DNA of 64,000 nt from NCBI RefSeq assembly GCF_937980635.1, contig NZ_CALJPG010000008.1:1-64000 (forward strand), written 5' to 3'. The position numbers and the translations under genes are program-made. The first letter of the stretch is position 1, and each line of letters begins with the position of its first letter. The notes beneath the pieces were generated by a model that was not told the DNA's origin, made no database searches, and was given only the letters and a program-made list of their open reading frames with translations. Of this stretch, positions 17,142 through 25,138 are shown in pieces. Origin of the DNA: an uncultured Campylobacter sp. (lineage in GTDB: Bacteria; Campylobacterota; Campylobacteria; Campylobacterales; Campylobacteraceae).

Positions 17142-19212
17142 ATTTTACCCCTTTAATGGAATTCAGTAGTAGTCCTATCGTCGTGCCGTTATGCAGCAGC
17201 GCCGTAGCCACGGGGCTTAGCACGCCGAAAGTCGCCAAAAATAAAATGATCGAATTTATCCCCACGGTGGCGTTGAAATTTCGATTTACGAGCCGCAGCG
17301 TGTCGTTGGCCAGCGCCTTTACCTGTGCGACGCCCTCGATATCGTTTTTCAAAAGCCCGATCTGCGCGGAAGCCTTGGCGATCTCGGCGCCATTTAGCAT
17401 GCTGATGCCGATGTCCGCCTTCATCAGGCTCGGCGCATCGTTTATGCCGTCGCCCACGAAGACCACCTTTCGCCCCTCGGCTTTGAGTTGCTCTAAGATT
17501 TCGGTCTTTTGCGTCGGTAACAGTTCGCCGTAATAGCGATCTACGCCGAGTTTTTTGGCTACGGTGCGGGCTTTTGATTTCACGTCGCCGCTGAGCATGA
17601 CGATCTGCTCTGCGCCCAGCTCACGGAGCCTAGCGATGACGGCGCGAGCGTTTGCGCGCACCTCGTCTCTAAGCCCGATGAGCCCCAAAAGTCTACCGTC
17701 AAATGCGATGTAAAGCAGCGCGAGCCCCTTTTGCATCGCAAGATCGATGGTCTGCTCATGCGCCGCAAATGAGATCATCTCGTCATCCTCCAGAAAGTGG
17801 CGCGAGCCGATGATGAGCTTTTTGCCCTCGATGCTTGTTTTAACGCCGTGAGCGACGACAAATTCCACCTCGTCGTGGTGTTTGTGGATAAAACCGTGCT
17901 TTTTGGCGGCATCCACGATCGCCTCGGCTACGGGGTGAAAGTAATGCTCCTCGGCGCTTGCGGTTAAATTTAAAATATCGTTTTTGCTGAAGCGCTCGTC
18001 AAACGATATGATCTCGGCGACCTCCAGGTTGCCGTACGTAAGCGTGCCCGTCTTATCAAATACGAAGGTGTCGGCGGCCGCAAGCGACTCAAGAGCCTTG
18101 GCGCCTTTGATCAAAATCCCGTTCTTTCCCGCCTTTGAAATGCTCGACTTAAAAGCGACCGGCGTAGGTAGCTTAAGCGCGCACGAGTAATCCGCCTGCA
18201 GCACCGAAGCCACACTCATAAAATTTCGATTTATCAGATATGACACGCCCGCAAGCCCAAAGGTTACCGGCACGAGCTTATCGGCTAAGTGAGTCGTATG
18301 CATACCGATGCTGGAGCGTTCGTTAAGAGATGCCGTGATGTAGTGCTTTATGCGCTGCGTAGAGGTGTTTTCGCCGACGTTTTCCGCCCAGATACGGATC
18401 CTGCCCTCCTCTACGATCGTGCCGCTTAACACGCTATCGCCGCGAGATTTTTTCACCGCGACCGATTCGCCCGTCATATTGGCTTGATTTATCATCGCTT
18501 CGCCGCTTACGACGTGTCCGTCCACGGCTATAACATCGCCCGCGCCCACGACCACGATATCGCCTACCTTTAGCTTAGAAGTTGCGATTTTGATCTCGGT
18601 CTTTTTGCCGTTTTGATCTATCTCGACCCACGCTTCGGCGATGTCGGGGCGAGCGAGCTCACGGATCAGATCGTCACTTTTATAAACGGTGCTTTCCTCC
18701 ATGTATTCGCCAAGAGCAAGCATAGCGTTGGTGCTGTTTGCGGCAAAGATATCTCCGCGAGCGAGCGAAATCCCGACAGCAGCAGCCTCCAAGCCCTTTG
18801 AAGTAAGCCCGTGACGAAAGCTCTCTTTAATGCCCTCTTTTAAGATAGGCATGCACGCTACGATGCTAAATGCGCGCACTAAAGGCGAAGTGCGAAAGAT
18901 TAAATTTCCGCCCAACGCAAGAAGCGCTAAGATAAATTCGTTTTTGCTCGGTAAATTTTTATGGCTAGCGGGGATAATTGATTTTAGCTCGCTTAAATTT
19001 AAAGCTTCAAGTTGCTTTATAATTCCTGCCTTATTTACGTCTGCGTCAAGCTTAAGGATCAAAGAGTCAATTTTAGCGTTAAATCTAGCTTCCGTTACGC
19101 CTTCAAGCCTCGCAGCTGCTTTTTGCAGTGCGCTCGTATCGAGCCCTTTAAAGCCCGCGACCTTTATGCGTAGTCTAGTTTTGGTCTCATGTAAAATTTT
19201 AAAATTTTGCAT
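17131..19212 (-). CDS. P1B-type ATPase of the P1B-6 / FezB-like kind
   Basis: A 693-residue metal P-type ATPase. The core is intact: TGES actuator loop (around 240), DKTGTLTYG phosphorylation site (around 386), HP motif in 'EEHYFHPVAEAI' and the GDGINDAPS hinge (around 590). The membrane metal site is not the CPC, CPH or SPC of Cu/Zn/Co pumps but YSCALKLPTP (around 340). The N-terminal domain has a ferredoxin-like HMA outline but no CxxC; instead it shows RLRIKV at residues 12-18. As I recall the literature, such non-CPC P1B-6 pumps with an Arg-rich N-terminus form ferrosomes (FezB) in Desulfovibrio, Rhodopseudomonas, Shewanella and Clostridioides, loading iron into membrane-bounded granules. 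Identity as P1B ATPase is certain; the FezB-like role is inferred from motif and neighbours. Confidence 0.9.
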   Translation of the reverse strand: MQNFKILHETKTRLRIKVAGFKGLDTSALQKAAARLEGVTEARFNAKIDSLILKLDADVNKAGIIKQLEALNLSELKSIIPASHKNLPSKNEFILALLALGGNLIFRTSPLVRAFSIVACMPILKEGIKESFRHGLTSKGLEAAAVGISLARGDIFAANSTNAMLALGEYMEESTVYKSDDLIRELARPDIAEAWVEIDQNGKKTEIKIATSKLKVGDIVVVGAGDVIAVDGHVVSGEAMINQANMTGESVAVKKSRGDSVLSGTIVEEGRIRIWAENVGENTSTQRIKHYITASLNERSSIGMHTTHLADKLVPVTFGLAGVSYLINRNFMSVASVLQADYSCALKLPTPVAFKSSISKAGKNGILIKGAKALESLAAADTFVFDKTGTLTYGNLEVAEIISFDERFSKNDILNLTASAEEHYFHPVAEAIVDAAKKHGFIHKHHDEVEFVVAHGVKTSIEGKKLIIGSRHFLEDDEMISFAAHEQTIDLAMQKGLALLYIAFDGRLLGLIGLRDEVRANARAVIARLRELGAEQIVMLSGDVKSKARTVAKKLGVDRYYGELLPTQKTEILEQLKAEGRKVVFVGDGINDAPSLMKADIGISMLNGAEIAKASAQIGLLKNDIEGVAQVKALANDTLRLVNRNFNATVGINSIILFLATFGVLSPVATALLHNGTTIGLLLNSIKGVKFED

Positions 19213-19215
19213 AAA

Positions 19216-19710
19216 CTACTCTTGCATCTCTGCCTTGGCGTCTTCGAATCGCTCCTTCATCTCTTCGATGCCCATCTGAAACATCTCGGTGCCCTTTGCG
19301 ATGAGCTTAAAAAGCTTTTTTTGCGCATTTTCGTCGGTGAGAAAATAGGTCGCCACAGCACCCAGAGCGATGCCTGTGATAAATGAGTTGCTACCAAATA
19401 AACCGTTCGCGTTTTGTCTGCCACCCAAGGAATTAAAAATTCCACCGAAAGCGGAATTCTGCGAGCTTTGAGTAGAATTTACGTCATTTGAGCTTTGAGC
19501 GGCGGAATCTTTACTATCCGAGTTATTGCTGGAAGCAGAACTATTAAAAGGTGCAGAATTTACCCGCTCGTTTATCCATTTAGCCCAACCGCCGAGCCTT
19601 TCGTCACCGGCAAAGCCATCGGCCGAGCCTCCATCGTATCTCTTGCCGCCGAAATCGTAATCGTCAAGAATTTCTTTCAAATCTTTTTTTGTGATATAGG
19701 GATTACTCAT
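19216..19710 (-). CDS. Hypothetical protein with one transmembrane helix and amphipathic tail (YtxH-like)
   Basis: A 164-residue protein. The N-terminal 50 residues are acidic/aromatic with 'LKEILDDYDFGGKRYDGG'. Residues 55-105 are low-complexity Ser/Asn/Gln. Near residue 110 a single hydrophobic segment, FITGIALGAVATYFLTDENAQ, matches the YtxH-type glycine-rich anchor. The last 35 residues form a charged, Met/Glu/Lys-rich helix. It lies 3 bases upstream of the ATPase gene and overlaps the preceding gene by 8 bases. The anchor-plus-helix layout suits a protein that coats or shapes a membrane compartment; that is inference from context. Confidence 0.75.
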   Translation of the reverse strand: MSNPYITKKDLKEILDDYDFGGKRYDGGSADGFAGDERLGGWAKWINERVNSAPFNSSASSNNSDSKDSAAQSSNDVNSTQSSQNSAFGGIFNSLGGRQNANGLFGSNSFITGIALGAVATYFLTDENAQKKLFKLIAKGTEMFQMGIEEMKERFEDAKAEMQE

Positions 19711-20005
19711 TGCCTACCTTAAGAATAAAATTTCTACCCGCAATGAGCGCGCCTACGCATACTGCGACGCCTGCCGCTGCGCGTAGATACTCGCCTTGCA
19801 CGAGTTTATTAGCGCTGTAAATCGCGCCGCCACCAATGATACCGCCGCTTAACGCTATATCTAGCGCATCTCGAATCGCTTTAGATTTGCTTTTGCCTTC
19901 TTTTGCTTTAACGAGCTCTACGGCGCAACCGCCGATCGCCCCTGCTATAGCGCCGCTTAAAACGTGATCCAGCGGCGAACGCTGTGTCGTAAGTGATCTA
20001 TTCAT
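19703..20005 (-). CDS. Glycine-zipper membrane protein, MamC-like layout
   Basis: A 100-residue protein with two hydrophobic, glycine-rich segments: LSGAIAGAIGGCAVELV (about 15-32) and IALSGGIIGGGAIYSANKLV (about 50-70), then a third, AAGVAVCVGALIAGRNFIL. They are separated by a short basic/acidic loop (KAKEGKSKSKAIRDALD). The order glycine-rich helix, charged loop, glycine-rich helix, basic end resembles magnetosome MamC/Mms13, whose loop contacts the growing iron mineral. The resemblance is architectural only, judged by eye. Overlap with the next gene (8 bases) and an 8-base gap to the previous one place it firmly in the operon. Confidence 0.72.
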   Translation of the reverse strand: MNRSLTTQRSPLDHVLSGAIAGAIGGCAVELVKAKEGKSKSKAIRDALDIALSGGIIGGGAIYSANKLVQGEYLRAAAGVAVCVGALIAGRNFILKVGNE

Positions 20006-20013
20006 TTAGGCCT

Positions 20014-20505
20014 CTATTTTTCTGATTTATCGTCTGCGGACGTAAATTTAGCCGAAGAATTATCGTCCATTTTTACGATCTGCGGGATATTAAGCGGAGT
20101 AGCAGATGCTACGGATGTCTCACCTACCGGCGTTTCGCCAGTCTTAGCGCCCGCGGTGGATTTTTTAGTTCTTTTAAATCCCGGTTTTGGTCCCGGTTTT
20201 TTTCTGGTTTTTTTTGCAGTGTTAGTTTCAGTCCTAGTGCTACTTGTCGCAGCTTTTTTACTACCAGACTTTCTTTTACCTTTTACCGCCTCAGCGACAT
20301 CATCTAAGCCTTCTTTGGCTTCCGCAAAAATTTCTTTTGATTTTTTGCTTAATTTTTCCGCTCCGCCTTTGACGCTATTTTTTAGCTCCTCGACGCTTTT
20401 GCTACTTACGATTTTATTCGCACCTTCTTTGATTTTATCTCGATTGTTATAAGCGTAAACCGCCGCGCAACCAAGCGCAAAACCTGCTAGAAATGGGATC
20501 GGCAT
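20014..20505 (-). CDS. YtxH-like membrane-anchored protein with basic tail
   Basis: A 163-residue protein. The N-terminus MPIPFLAGFALGCAAVYAY is a single membrane anchor, followed by an amphipathic Lys/Glu/Ala/Ser helix (about 20-75, 'VKGGAEKLSKKSKEIFAEAKEGLDD' type), as in YtxH/general stress family proteins. Residues 78-125 are strongly basic, including an AT-hook-like KKPGPKPGFKR patch. The end is acidic/polar. It belongs to the seven-gene operon. Possible roles are membrane shaping or binding of an acidic partner; no enzymatic motif is visible. Confidence 0.75.
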   Translation of the reverse strand: MPIPFLAGFALGCAAVYAYNNRDKIKEGANKIVSSKSVEELKNSVKGGAEKLSKKSKEIFAEAKEGLDDVAEAVKGKRKSGSKKAATSSTRTETNTAKKTRKKPGPKPGFKRTKKSTAGAKTGETPVGETSVASATPLNIPQIVKMDDNSSAKFTSADDKSEK

Positions 20506-20600
20506 TTCATTCTCCTCGTGTTAAGATTATAAAGTCATTTTATCAACTTTACATAGATTTTGATATTATAGCGACTTTTTTAGATTTTTGCAATCCTAAT

Positions 20601-21212
20601 TTAATTTTTCTGCAAAATTCCTTTAATTAAATTGGAAAATGCGCTATTTAAAATATTTTGCAAATCGTATTTTTGAAATATCCGCTCTAATTCCTGCGGA
20701 TTTTTAAAAATTTCGTTTAATAAATCAGCGAAATTCAAAGAATTTAAATCAGCCTCGTATTTAGAATTCAGTTCTTTTAAAATCGGCAAAATTTCATTAT
20801 ACGAAACCGCCTGCGCCTTGTACAGCAGCTCTTTAAATTGCGCGTTCTTGCACGAATTAATTAGATCGTCATAAAACATCATAGAGCTTTTTTCTATCAA
20901 AAGCGCCGAAGCCAAAAACTCATTCATACCTTTTGCAGCCAGTGCCTCACTGCTATTTTCAGGAGGCGTGGCGCCAAGCCCGCAAGAATTTGCAAAGTCT
21001 AGTATCCGCTCAAGTAATCCAGCTCGTAAAGATAGAATTTCTCCTAACTTTTTATCTTGAAATTTAACTGCACCCAGCGAATAAAACTGCAAAATTTGCG
21101 CCTCTTTTTCAAGCAAAAGAGCGATATCTGCAATTTGTGCCTCATTTAAATTCCGAGATTTATTAGAAATTTTGCGCGATTTTTTGGTGCTACGTAATGC
21201 TTCTTCGCTCAA
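20601..21212 (-). CDS. Ferritin-like fold candidate, metal ligands apparently degenerate
   Basis: A 203-residue, mostly helical protein. Two helices show the spacing of a ferritin-like/rubrerythrin four-helix bundle: 'LLLEKEAQILQFYSLGAVKF' (about 32-51) with a following 'LRAGLLERILDFAN', and later 'ALLIEKSSMMFYDDLINSCKN' with 'LLYKAQAVSYNEILPIL'. The Glu at the first and third helices remains (EKEAQ, IEKSS), but the E..H pairs expected in the second and fourth are replaced (for example SYNEIL where ExxH is usual). It may be a structural relative that binds iron differently. Its ATG overlaps the stop of the preceding HMA-like gene by 4 bases. Fold call moderate, function inferred. Confidence 0.62.
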   Translation of the reverse strand: MSEEALRSTKKSRKISNKSRNLNEAQIADIALLLEKEAQILQFYSLGAVKFQDKKLGEILSLRAGLLERILDFANSCGLGATPPENSSEALAAKGMNEFLASALLIEKSSMMFYDDLINSCKNAQFKELLYKAQAVSYNEILPILKELNSKYEADLNSLNFADLLNEIFKNPQELERIFQKYDLQNILNSAFSNLIKGILQKN

Positions 21213-21526
21213 GAAATCGCCTCTATATTGGAATTTACGAGCGCTATTAGCTCAGGCGAACTGATACCGCTTAAAAACTGCTCCCAAAGGTGCATCGGGA
21301 AAATATTTTCGTCGTAATGAATCGTCAGCGAGCCGATTAGAGAGTTAAATTTATACTCTTTTATCCCGCGAATTGCAGCTATTTTAGCCTTCAGGCTCTC
21401 CTCGCTCACGCTATCTCGCAACTCCCTAATCTTGGGACTTACGCGGATACGAATACGACCTTTGCTGTGGCTGATTTTACTAAAATATTTATGAAATTCC
21501 AAAATATCGTTGTGATTTATTTTCAT
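21209..21526 (-). CDS. HMA-2-like small protein without CxxC
   Basis: About 106 residues from the ATG at 21526, which has an AAGGAA site 5 bases upstream; a TTG-started form from 21550 would run through that site and is less likely. The fold pattern is heavy-metal-associated-like: 'GRIRIRVSPKI' strand, helix, 'AAIRGIKEYKFNSLIGSLTIHYDENIF' (the beta-turn-beta that normally follows). No CxxC metal site is present. The RIRIRV strand mirrors RLRIKV at the same place in the ATPase of this operon. It is the first gene of the operon, 66 bases after mogA. It may be an adaptor or assembly partner; that is inference. Confidence 0.75.
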   Translation of the reverse strand: MKINHNDILEFHKYFSKISHSKGRIRIRVSPKIRELRDSVSEESLKAKIAAIRGIKEYKFNSLIGSLTIHYDENIFPMHLWEQFLSGISSPELIALVNSNIEAIS

Positions 21527-21591
21527 ATTTTTCCTTAAATTTGCACCCAAATAATATCATAAATCATTTAATTCCTGCTAAATTTTGCGAA

Positions 21592-22119
21592 TTATTTGCG
21601 TTTAGGACGGAATATTTTTATCTTATTTTCATCCGCTGTTATGTAATTTCCTCCCATTAGATCAATACAATACGGCACAGCAGGAAATACCGGCAGCAGG
21701 CACTCTTTAATCGCTTTTGGATTGCCCGGTAAGTTTATAATCAGAGATTTTTTGCGGATCGCTGCTATCTGGCGAGATAAAATTGCCGTAGGCACGATCT
21801 TTTGGCTCTCTGCGCGCATTAGTTCGCCAAAGCCTGGCATTAATTTCTCACTTACCGCTTCAGTCGCTTCAGGCGTTACATCGCGCGGAGCAGGACCCGT
21901 GCCACCAGTAGTTAGCACTAAATCACAACCCGCTTCATCGCAAAGATAAATCAGCTTATCTTTGATCAGCTCTAGCTCATCTGGAACTATTTCATAAAAA
22001 TACTGCTTCTCACAAGTTAGCCAATCATCCATCACGGCAATTATTTCTTTGCCTCCTAAATCCTCGTAAACGCCACCACTAGCGCGATCACTGATCGTTA
22101 AAACACCTATTTTTACCAT
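21592..22119 (-). CDS. mogA: Molybdopterin adenylyltransferase
   Basis: A 175-residue MogA/MoaB-family enzyme that adenylates molybdopterin before molybdenum insertion. Signature sequences are GVLTISDRAS (start), the TTGGTGPAPRDVTPEAT loop (about 70-86) that binds the cofactor, and 'IINLPGNPKAIKECL' (about 128-142). Length is typical. The gene follows the FtsH-like gene by 36 bases. Molybdenum cofactor is needed for Campylobacter nitrate, formate and sulfite enzymes. Confidence 0.95.
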   Translation of the reverse strand: MVKIGVLTISDRASGGVYEDLGGKEIIAVMDDWLTCEKQYFYEIVPDELELIKDKLIYLCDEAGCDLVLTTGGTGPAPRDVTPEATEAVSEKLMPGFGELMRAESQKIVPTAILSRQIAAIRKKSLIINLPGNPKAIKECLLPVFPAVPYCIDLMGGNYITADENKIKIFRPKRK

Positions 22120-22155
22120 TTTCCTCTCCTTTATTAGAATTTTAAATTTTAAAAT

Positions 22156-23937
22156 TTAATCGAAATTTAGCGTGCCGTCTTGCGGCTTTTCTTCAGAGCT
22201 TTCGCTATCTTTTTCCGGCTTTTGTAAATCTTGCTCTTGCGCAGAAGCGCCCTCTTGCTCCACACCATCAGATTCGCAAATCTTTTGAACATCCTCGAAA
22301 GTTATGAACTCATAGACGAAAATTTGCTTTGAAATTTGATTTAACTTATCCTGCATCGTGCGGATTATCTCGCTTACCTCGTCGTAGCAATCTTGCAAAA
22401 TTTTATTCACGCTCTGCGCGCTAGGGGTGAAACTATCGCCCATCGCGAGCTCAAAAACCATCTTTTGCGCCAGCGCGATAGCCTGCTTTACGTCGCTAGC
22501 GGAATTTGAAAAAGCGTCGTTTTTATGGATCTGTAGCGCTGCCATGCCGCTTAAAAGCACTTTGATTTGATTTAAAATTTGGGTTTTGGATTCGATCTCG
22601 AAATCCTCGTTTAAAAATTTATCGTTTAAAAGCTCGATCTTTTCGAAATCAAACGAATACCAATACGCACTAAGCGCCTTTGCGCCCTGATAAAACGCCT
22701 GGATCTCCTTTTCGTATTCGGTGAGGATTCTGCTTTTTTGCACGCCGTAAAAGACCCTCATTCGCACGTTTTCAAAATCGCTAAGCTCGATCGTATCGCT
22801 GCCGCGCTTAAGAGCGTTGATCGCGGCTTCATTTACCAGCGTCGCTACTCCCGCGCCGCTAAAGCCCACGCAGAGGCGGCTTACTTTGTTGATATTCGCA
22901 CTGCATCTTTTGCCCTCGAGGTAAATTTTTAAAATTTCGATGCGGTCTTTGTAGTTCGGAAGCCCGATAAAAACGCGCCTATCAAAGCGCCCCGAGCGCA
23001 GAAGCGCATCGTCGATCAAATTTATTTTATTGGTCGCGCCGATTACCATCACGCCGCTATTTTCCTCAAATCCGTCCATCTCGGTCAGCAGCTGATTTAG
23101 CGTCGCTTCTCGCTCGTCGTTGCGCCCGATACCGCGCTTGCCGCCGACCGCATCGATCTCGTCGATAAAAATAATTGCGGGCGCGCAGGATTTGGCCTTC
23201 GCAAACAGCTCGCGAACCCGCCTAGCGCCGACGCCCACAAAGACCTCGGCGAAACTTGCGCCGCTTTGGTAAAAAAACGGTACATCTGCCTCTCCCGCCA
23301 CGGCTTTTGCAATTAGCGTTTTACCGACGCCCGGCTCGCCGATCATTAAAATTCCTTTCGGCAGCTTGATGCCAAAATTTCGGTATTTTGCGGGATTTTT
23401 TAAAAAATCCACGATCTCGATTAGCTCGTCCTTAACCTCGCTGATGCCCGCGACATCGCTAAATCTCACGTCGCTAACGCTTGGCGAAAGATCGCCGAGA
23501 TCGCCACCCGAGCTAGCGCTCTGACGCGCGGCGCCGTCCATCCTGCGGTGTCTAGCCAAAACGGTTTCAAAATAATACACGAAGAGAAAAAATGCGAATG
23601 TAAAAATCACGAGCGTCGCGCTAATACCGCTCGTGCCATCATCCTTTTCTTTGCTGATTAGAGCGTGATTTGATAGCTCCTTAAGATCTACGAGATCGAC
23701 TAAAATTTTATAGCGTTTGCCGTCATAGGTAAAATTTAAATTTCCATCCTCGATATGCGCGCGTTTGATCTGATCTGCGCGGACCAGCTCGCTAAATTCG
23801 CGCTCGGTGATGTATCGCGAATCATCTTTAAAATAAACGATCGAGAGCAAAACGATAAGCAGCACTAAAAAAATCAAAATTATATTTAGCTTGCTTTTTT
23901 TGATTTTATGCAAAATTTCCATCAAATTTAACCTCAT
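22156..23937 (-). CDS. FtsH-like membrane AAA protein lacking the zinc-protease motif
   Basis: A 593-residue FtsH relative. It has an N-terminal TM helix (about 18-36), a short periplasmic domain, TM2 (about 108-126) and a full AAA domain: Walker A GEPGVGKT, Walker B IIFIDEIDA, and SRH LLRSGRFDRRVF. Where FtsH has HEAGH, this protein reads FYQGAKAL (around residue 415), so both His ligands and the catalytic Glu are lost, while flanking helices (SNSASDVKQAIALAQKMV) are kept. The C-terminal 40 residues are an acidic Glu/Ser/Gln tail. It probably works as an ATP-driven membrane unfoldase or chaperone without proteolysis. The gene overlaps mtaB by 32 bases (17 if the ATG at 23922 is used). C. jejuni, as I recall, has a similar protein at the same place. 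Confidence 0.88.
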   Translation of the reverse strand: MRLNLMEILHKIKKSKLNIILIFLVLLIVLLSIVYFKDDSRYITEREFSELVRADQIKRAHIEDGNLNFTYDGKRYKILVDLVDLKELSNHALISKEKDDGTSGISATLVIFTFAFFLFVYYFETVLARHRRMDGAARQSASSGGDLGDLSPSVSDVRFSDVAGISEVKDELIEIVDFLKNPAKYRNFGIKLPKGILMIGEPGVGKTLIAKAVAGEADVPFFYQSGASFAEVFVGVGARRVRELFAKAKSCAPAIIFIDEIDAVGGKRGIGRNDEREATLNQLLTEMDGFEENSGVMVIGATNKINLIDDALLRSGRFDRRVFIGLPNYKDRIEILKIYLEGKRCSANINKVSRLCVGFSGAGVATLVNEAAINALKRGSDTIELSDFENVRMRVFYGVQKSRILTEYEKEIQAFYQGAKALSAYWYSFDFEKIELLNDKFLNEDFEIESKTQILNQIKVLLSGMAALQIHKNDAFSNSASDVKQAIALAQKMVFELAMGDSFTPSAQSVNKILQDCYDEVSEIIRTMQDKLNQISKQIFVYEFITFEDVQKICESDGVEQEGASAQEQDLQKPEKDSESSEEKPQDGTLNFD

Positions 23938-25138
23938 AATCTCTTATCTCCATCCATTTTTTCGACAAATCCTCATCGCTTTTGATCCAAATTTTATCAT
24001 AAAATTGATCATATCCTTCATAAAACTCTCCGTTTTTCCGCTCGATCAGCACATTTAACGGCACCTTGTGCGAAAGACGAAATTTATAATTATTCAGCGC
24101 CGTTATGTTCTGCAGCATCTTTAGTCGCGCCTTCGCCGTTTTGCCGTCTATGCGACCTTTTAGCGACGCCGAGGCGGTCCCTTGCCGCGGCGAAAAGATA
24201 AAGGCGTGCAGATGCGTGAGCGGGAATTTTTTGAAATTTTCTACCGCTTCGAGCCAAATTTCTTCGCTCTCGCCCGGATGCGCGACGATAAAGTCCGTCC
24301 CCAGCGCGAACCCGCGCTCCGCAAGCTCGCAAAAAAGCTCCAAATCCCTTAGCGCGGAATTTCGGCGGCGCATTATACTAAGCATCTTTTGCGAAGTGTG
24401 CTGAAGCGCGATGTGCAGATGCCGCTCCAGCCACGGCTCGGATAAAATTTCGCGAAAGCTCTCATCGATCTGCGAGGGCTCGATGCTACCTAAGCGGATA
24501 CGGCGAATTCCGCGGATCGCGCCCAGCTTTTGAAGCAGCGCGCCGAGGCTCGTGCCAGCGAATTTGCCGTAGCTTCCGATATTGGTGCCCGTTAGCACAA
24601 TCTCGCTAAAGCCGTTTGCGGCAAGACTCGCCGCCTCTTTTAAGATCGCGTCTTCAGAGCTGCTGCGCGAGCGGCCGCGCACCGAGGGGATTATGCAATA
24701 GCTGCAGTTAAAATCGCACCCTTCCTGAATTTTAATAAAGGCCTTGGTGTGATCCTCATAGTCGCTTACTAAATTTTTTTCGACGCTACTTAGATCGCCG
24801 ATATCGTAAAATTTCGACTCCGAGCCCAAAAACTCATCGATCTTTTCCTTTTGCGACATCCCGAATACGCCGAAGACCGCGCCGTTTTTATACAGCTCCT
24901 CGCCGCGCGAAACCGCGCCGCAGCCGGTTAGCAATATCTTTTTGCCAAGGCGGTTCATCTTATTTACGTAGTTTCGTACGTCTGCGTCGGCGCCGTTCGT
25001 AACGGTGCAGGAGTTTATCACGACTACGTCCGCGCCCTGCTCGTCGTGCGTGATCTCGCCCGATTTGAGATTGCTTTTGATAAGCTGCGTGTCGTAGATA
25101 TTGGTGCGGCATCCAAACGTTTTAAAATAAATTTTCAA
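23906..25138 (-). CDS. mtaB: tRNA t6A37 methylthiotransferase
   Basis: A 410-residue radical SAM methylthiotransferase that adds a methylthio group to t6A37 of tRNAs reading ANN codons. The N-terminal UPF0004 domain carries three cluster cysteines (TFGCRTN, INSCTVTN, LTGCGAV). The radical SAM triad is CDFNCSYC (about 141-148). 'TGTNIGSYG' and 'HIALQHTSQKMLSIMRRR' are family-typical, and the C-terminus forms a TRAM-like module. Context: start overlaps the end of the channel gene by 4 bases, and its end overlaps the FtsH-like gene, forming an aroB-channel-mtaB-ftsH-like operon. Confidence 0.94.
   Translation of the reverse strand: MKIYFKTFGCRTNIYDTQLIKSNLKSGEITHDEQGADVVVINSCTVTNGADADVRNYVNKMNRLGKKILLTGCGAVSRGEELYKNGAVFGVFGMSQKEKIDEFLGSESKFYDIGDLSSVEKNLVSDYEDHTKAFIKIQEGCDFNCSYCIIPSVRGRSRSSSEDAILKEAASLAANGFSEIVLTGTNIGSYGKFAGTSLGALLQKLGAIRGIRRIRLGSIEPSQIDESFREILSEPWLERHLHIALQHTSQKMLSIMRRRNSALRDLELFCELAERGFALGTDFIVAHPGESEEIWLEAVENFKKFPLTHLHAFIFSPRQGTASASLKGRIDGKTAKARLKMLQNITALNNYKFRLSHKVPLNVLIERKNGEFYEGYDQFYDKIWIKSDEDLSKKWMEIRDYEVKFDGNFA

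Noticed and set aside
17131..19212. Ordinary copper or zinc exporter reading of the P1B ATPase
   Set aside because: It lacks CPC/CPH/SPC in the membrane metal site and CxxC in the N-terminal domain, and its neighbours are not copper or zinc resistance genes.
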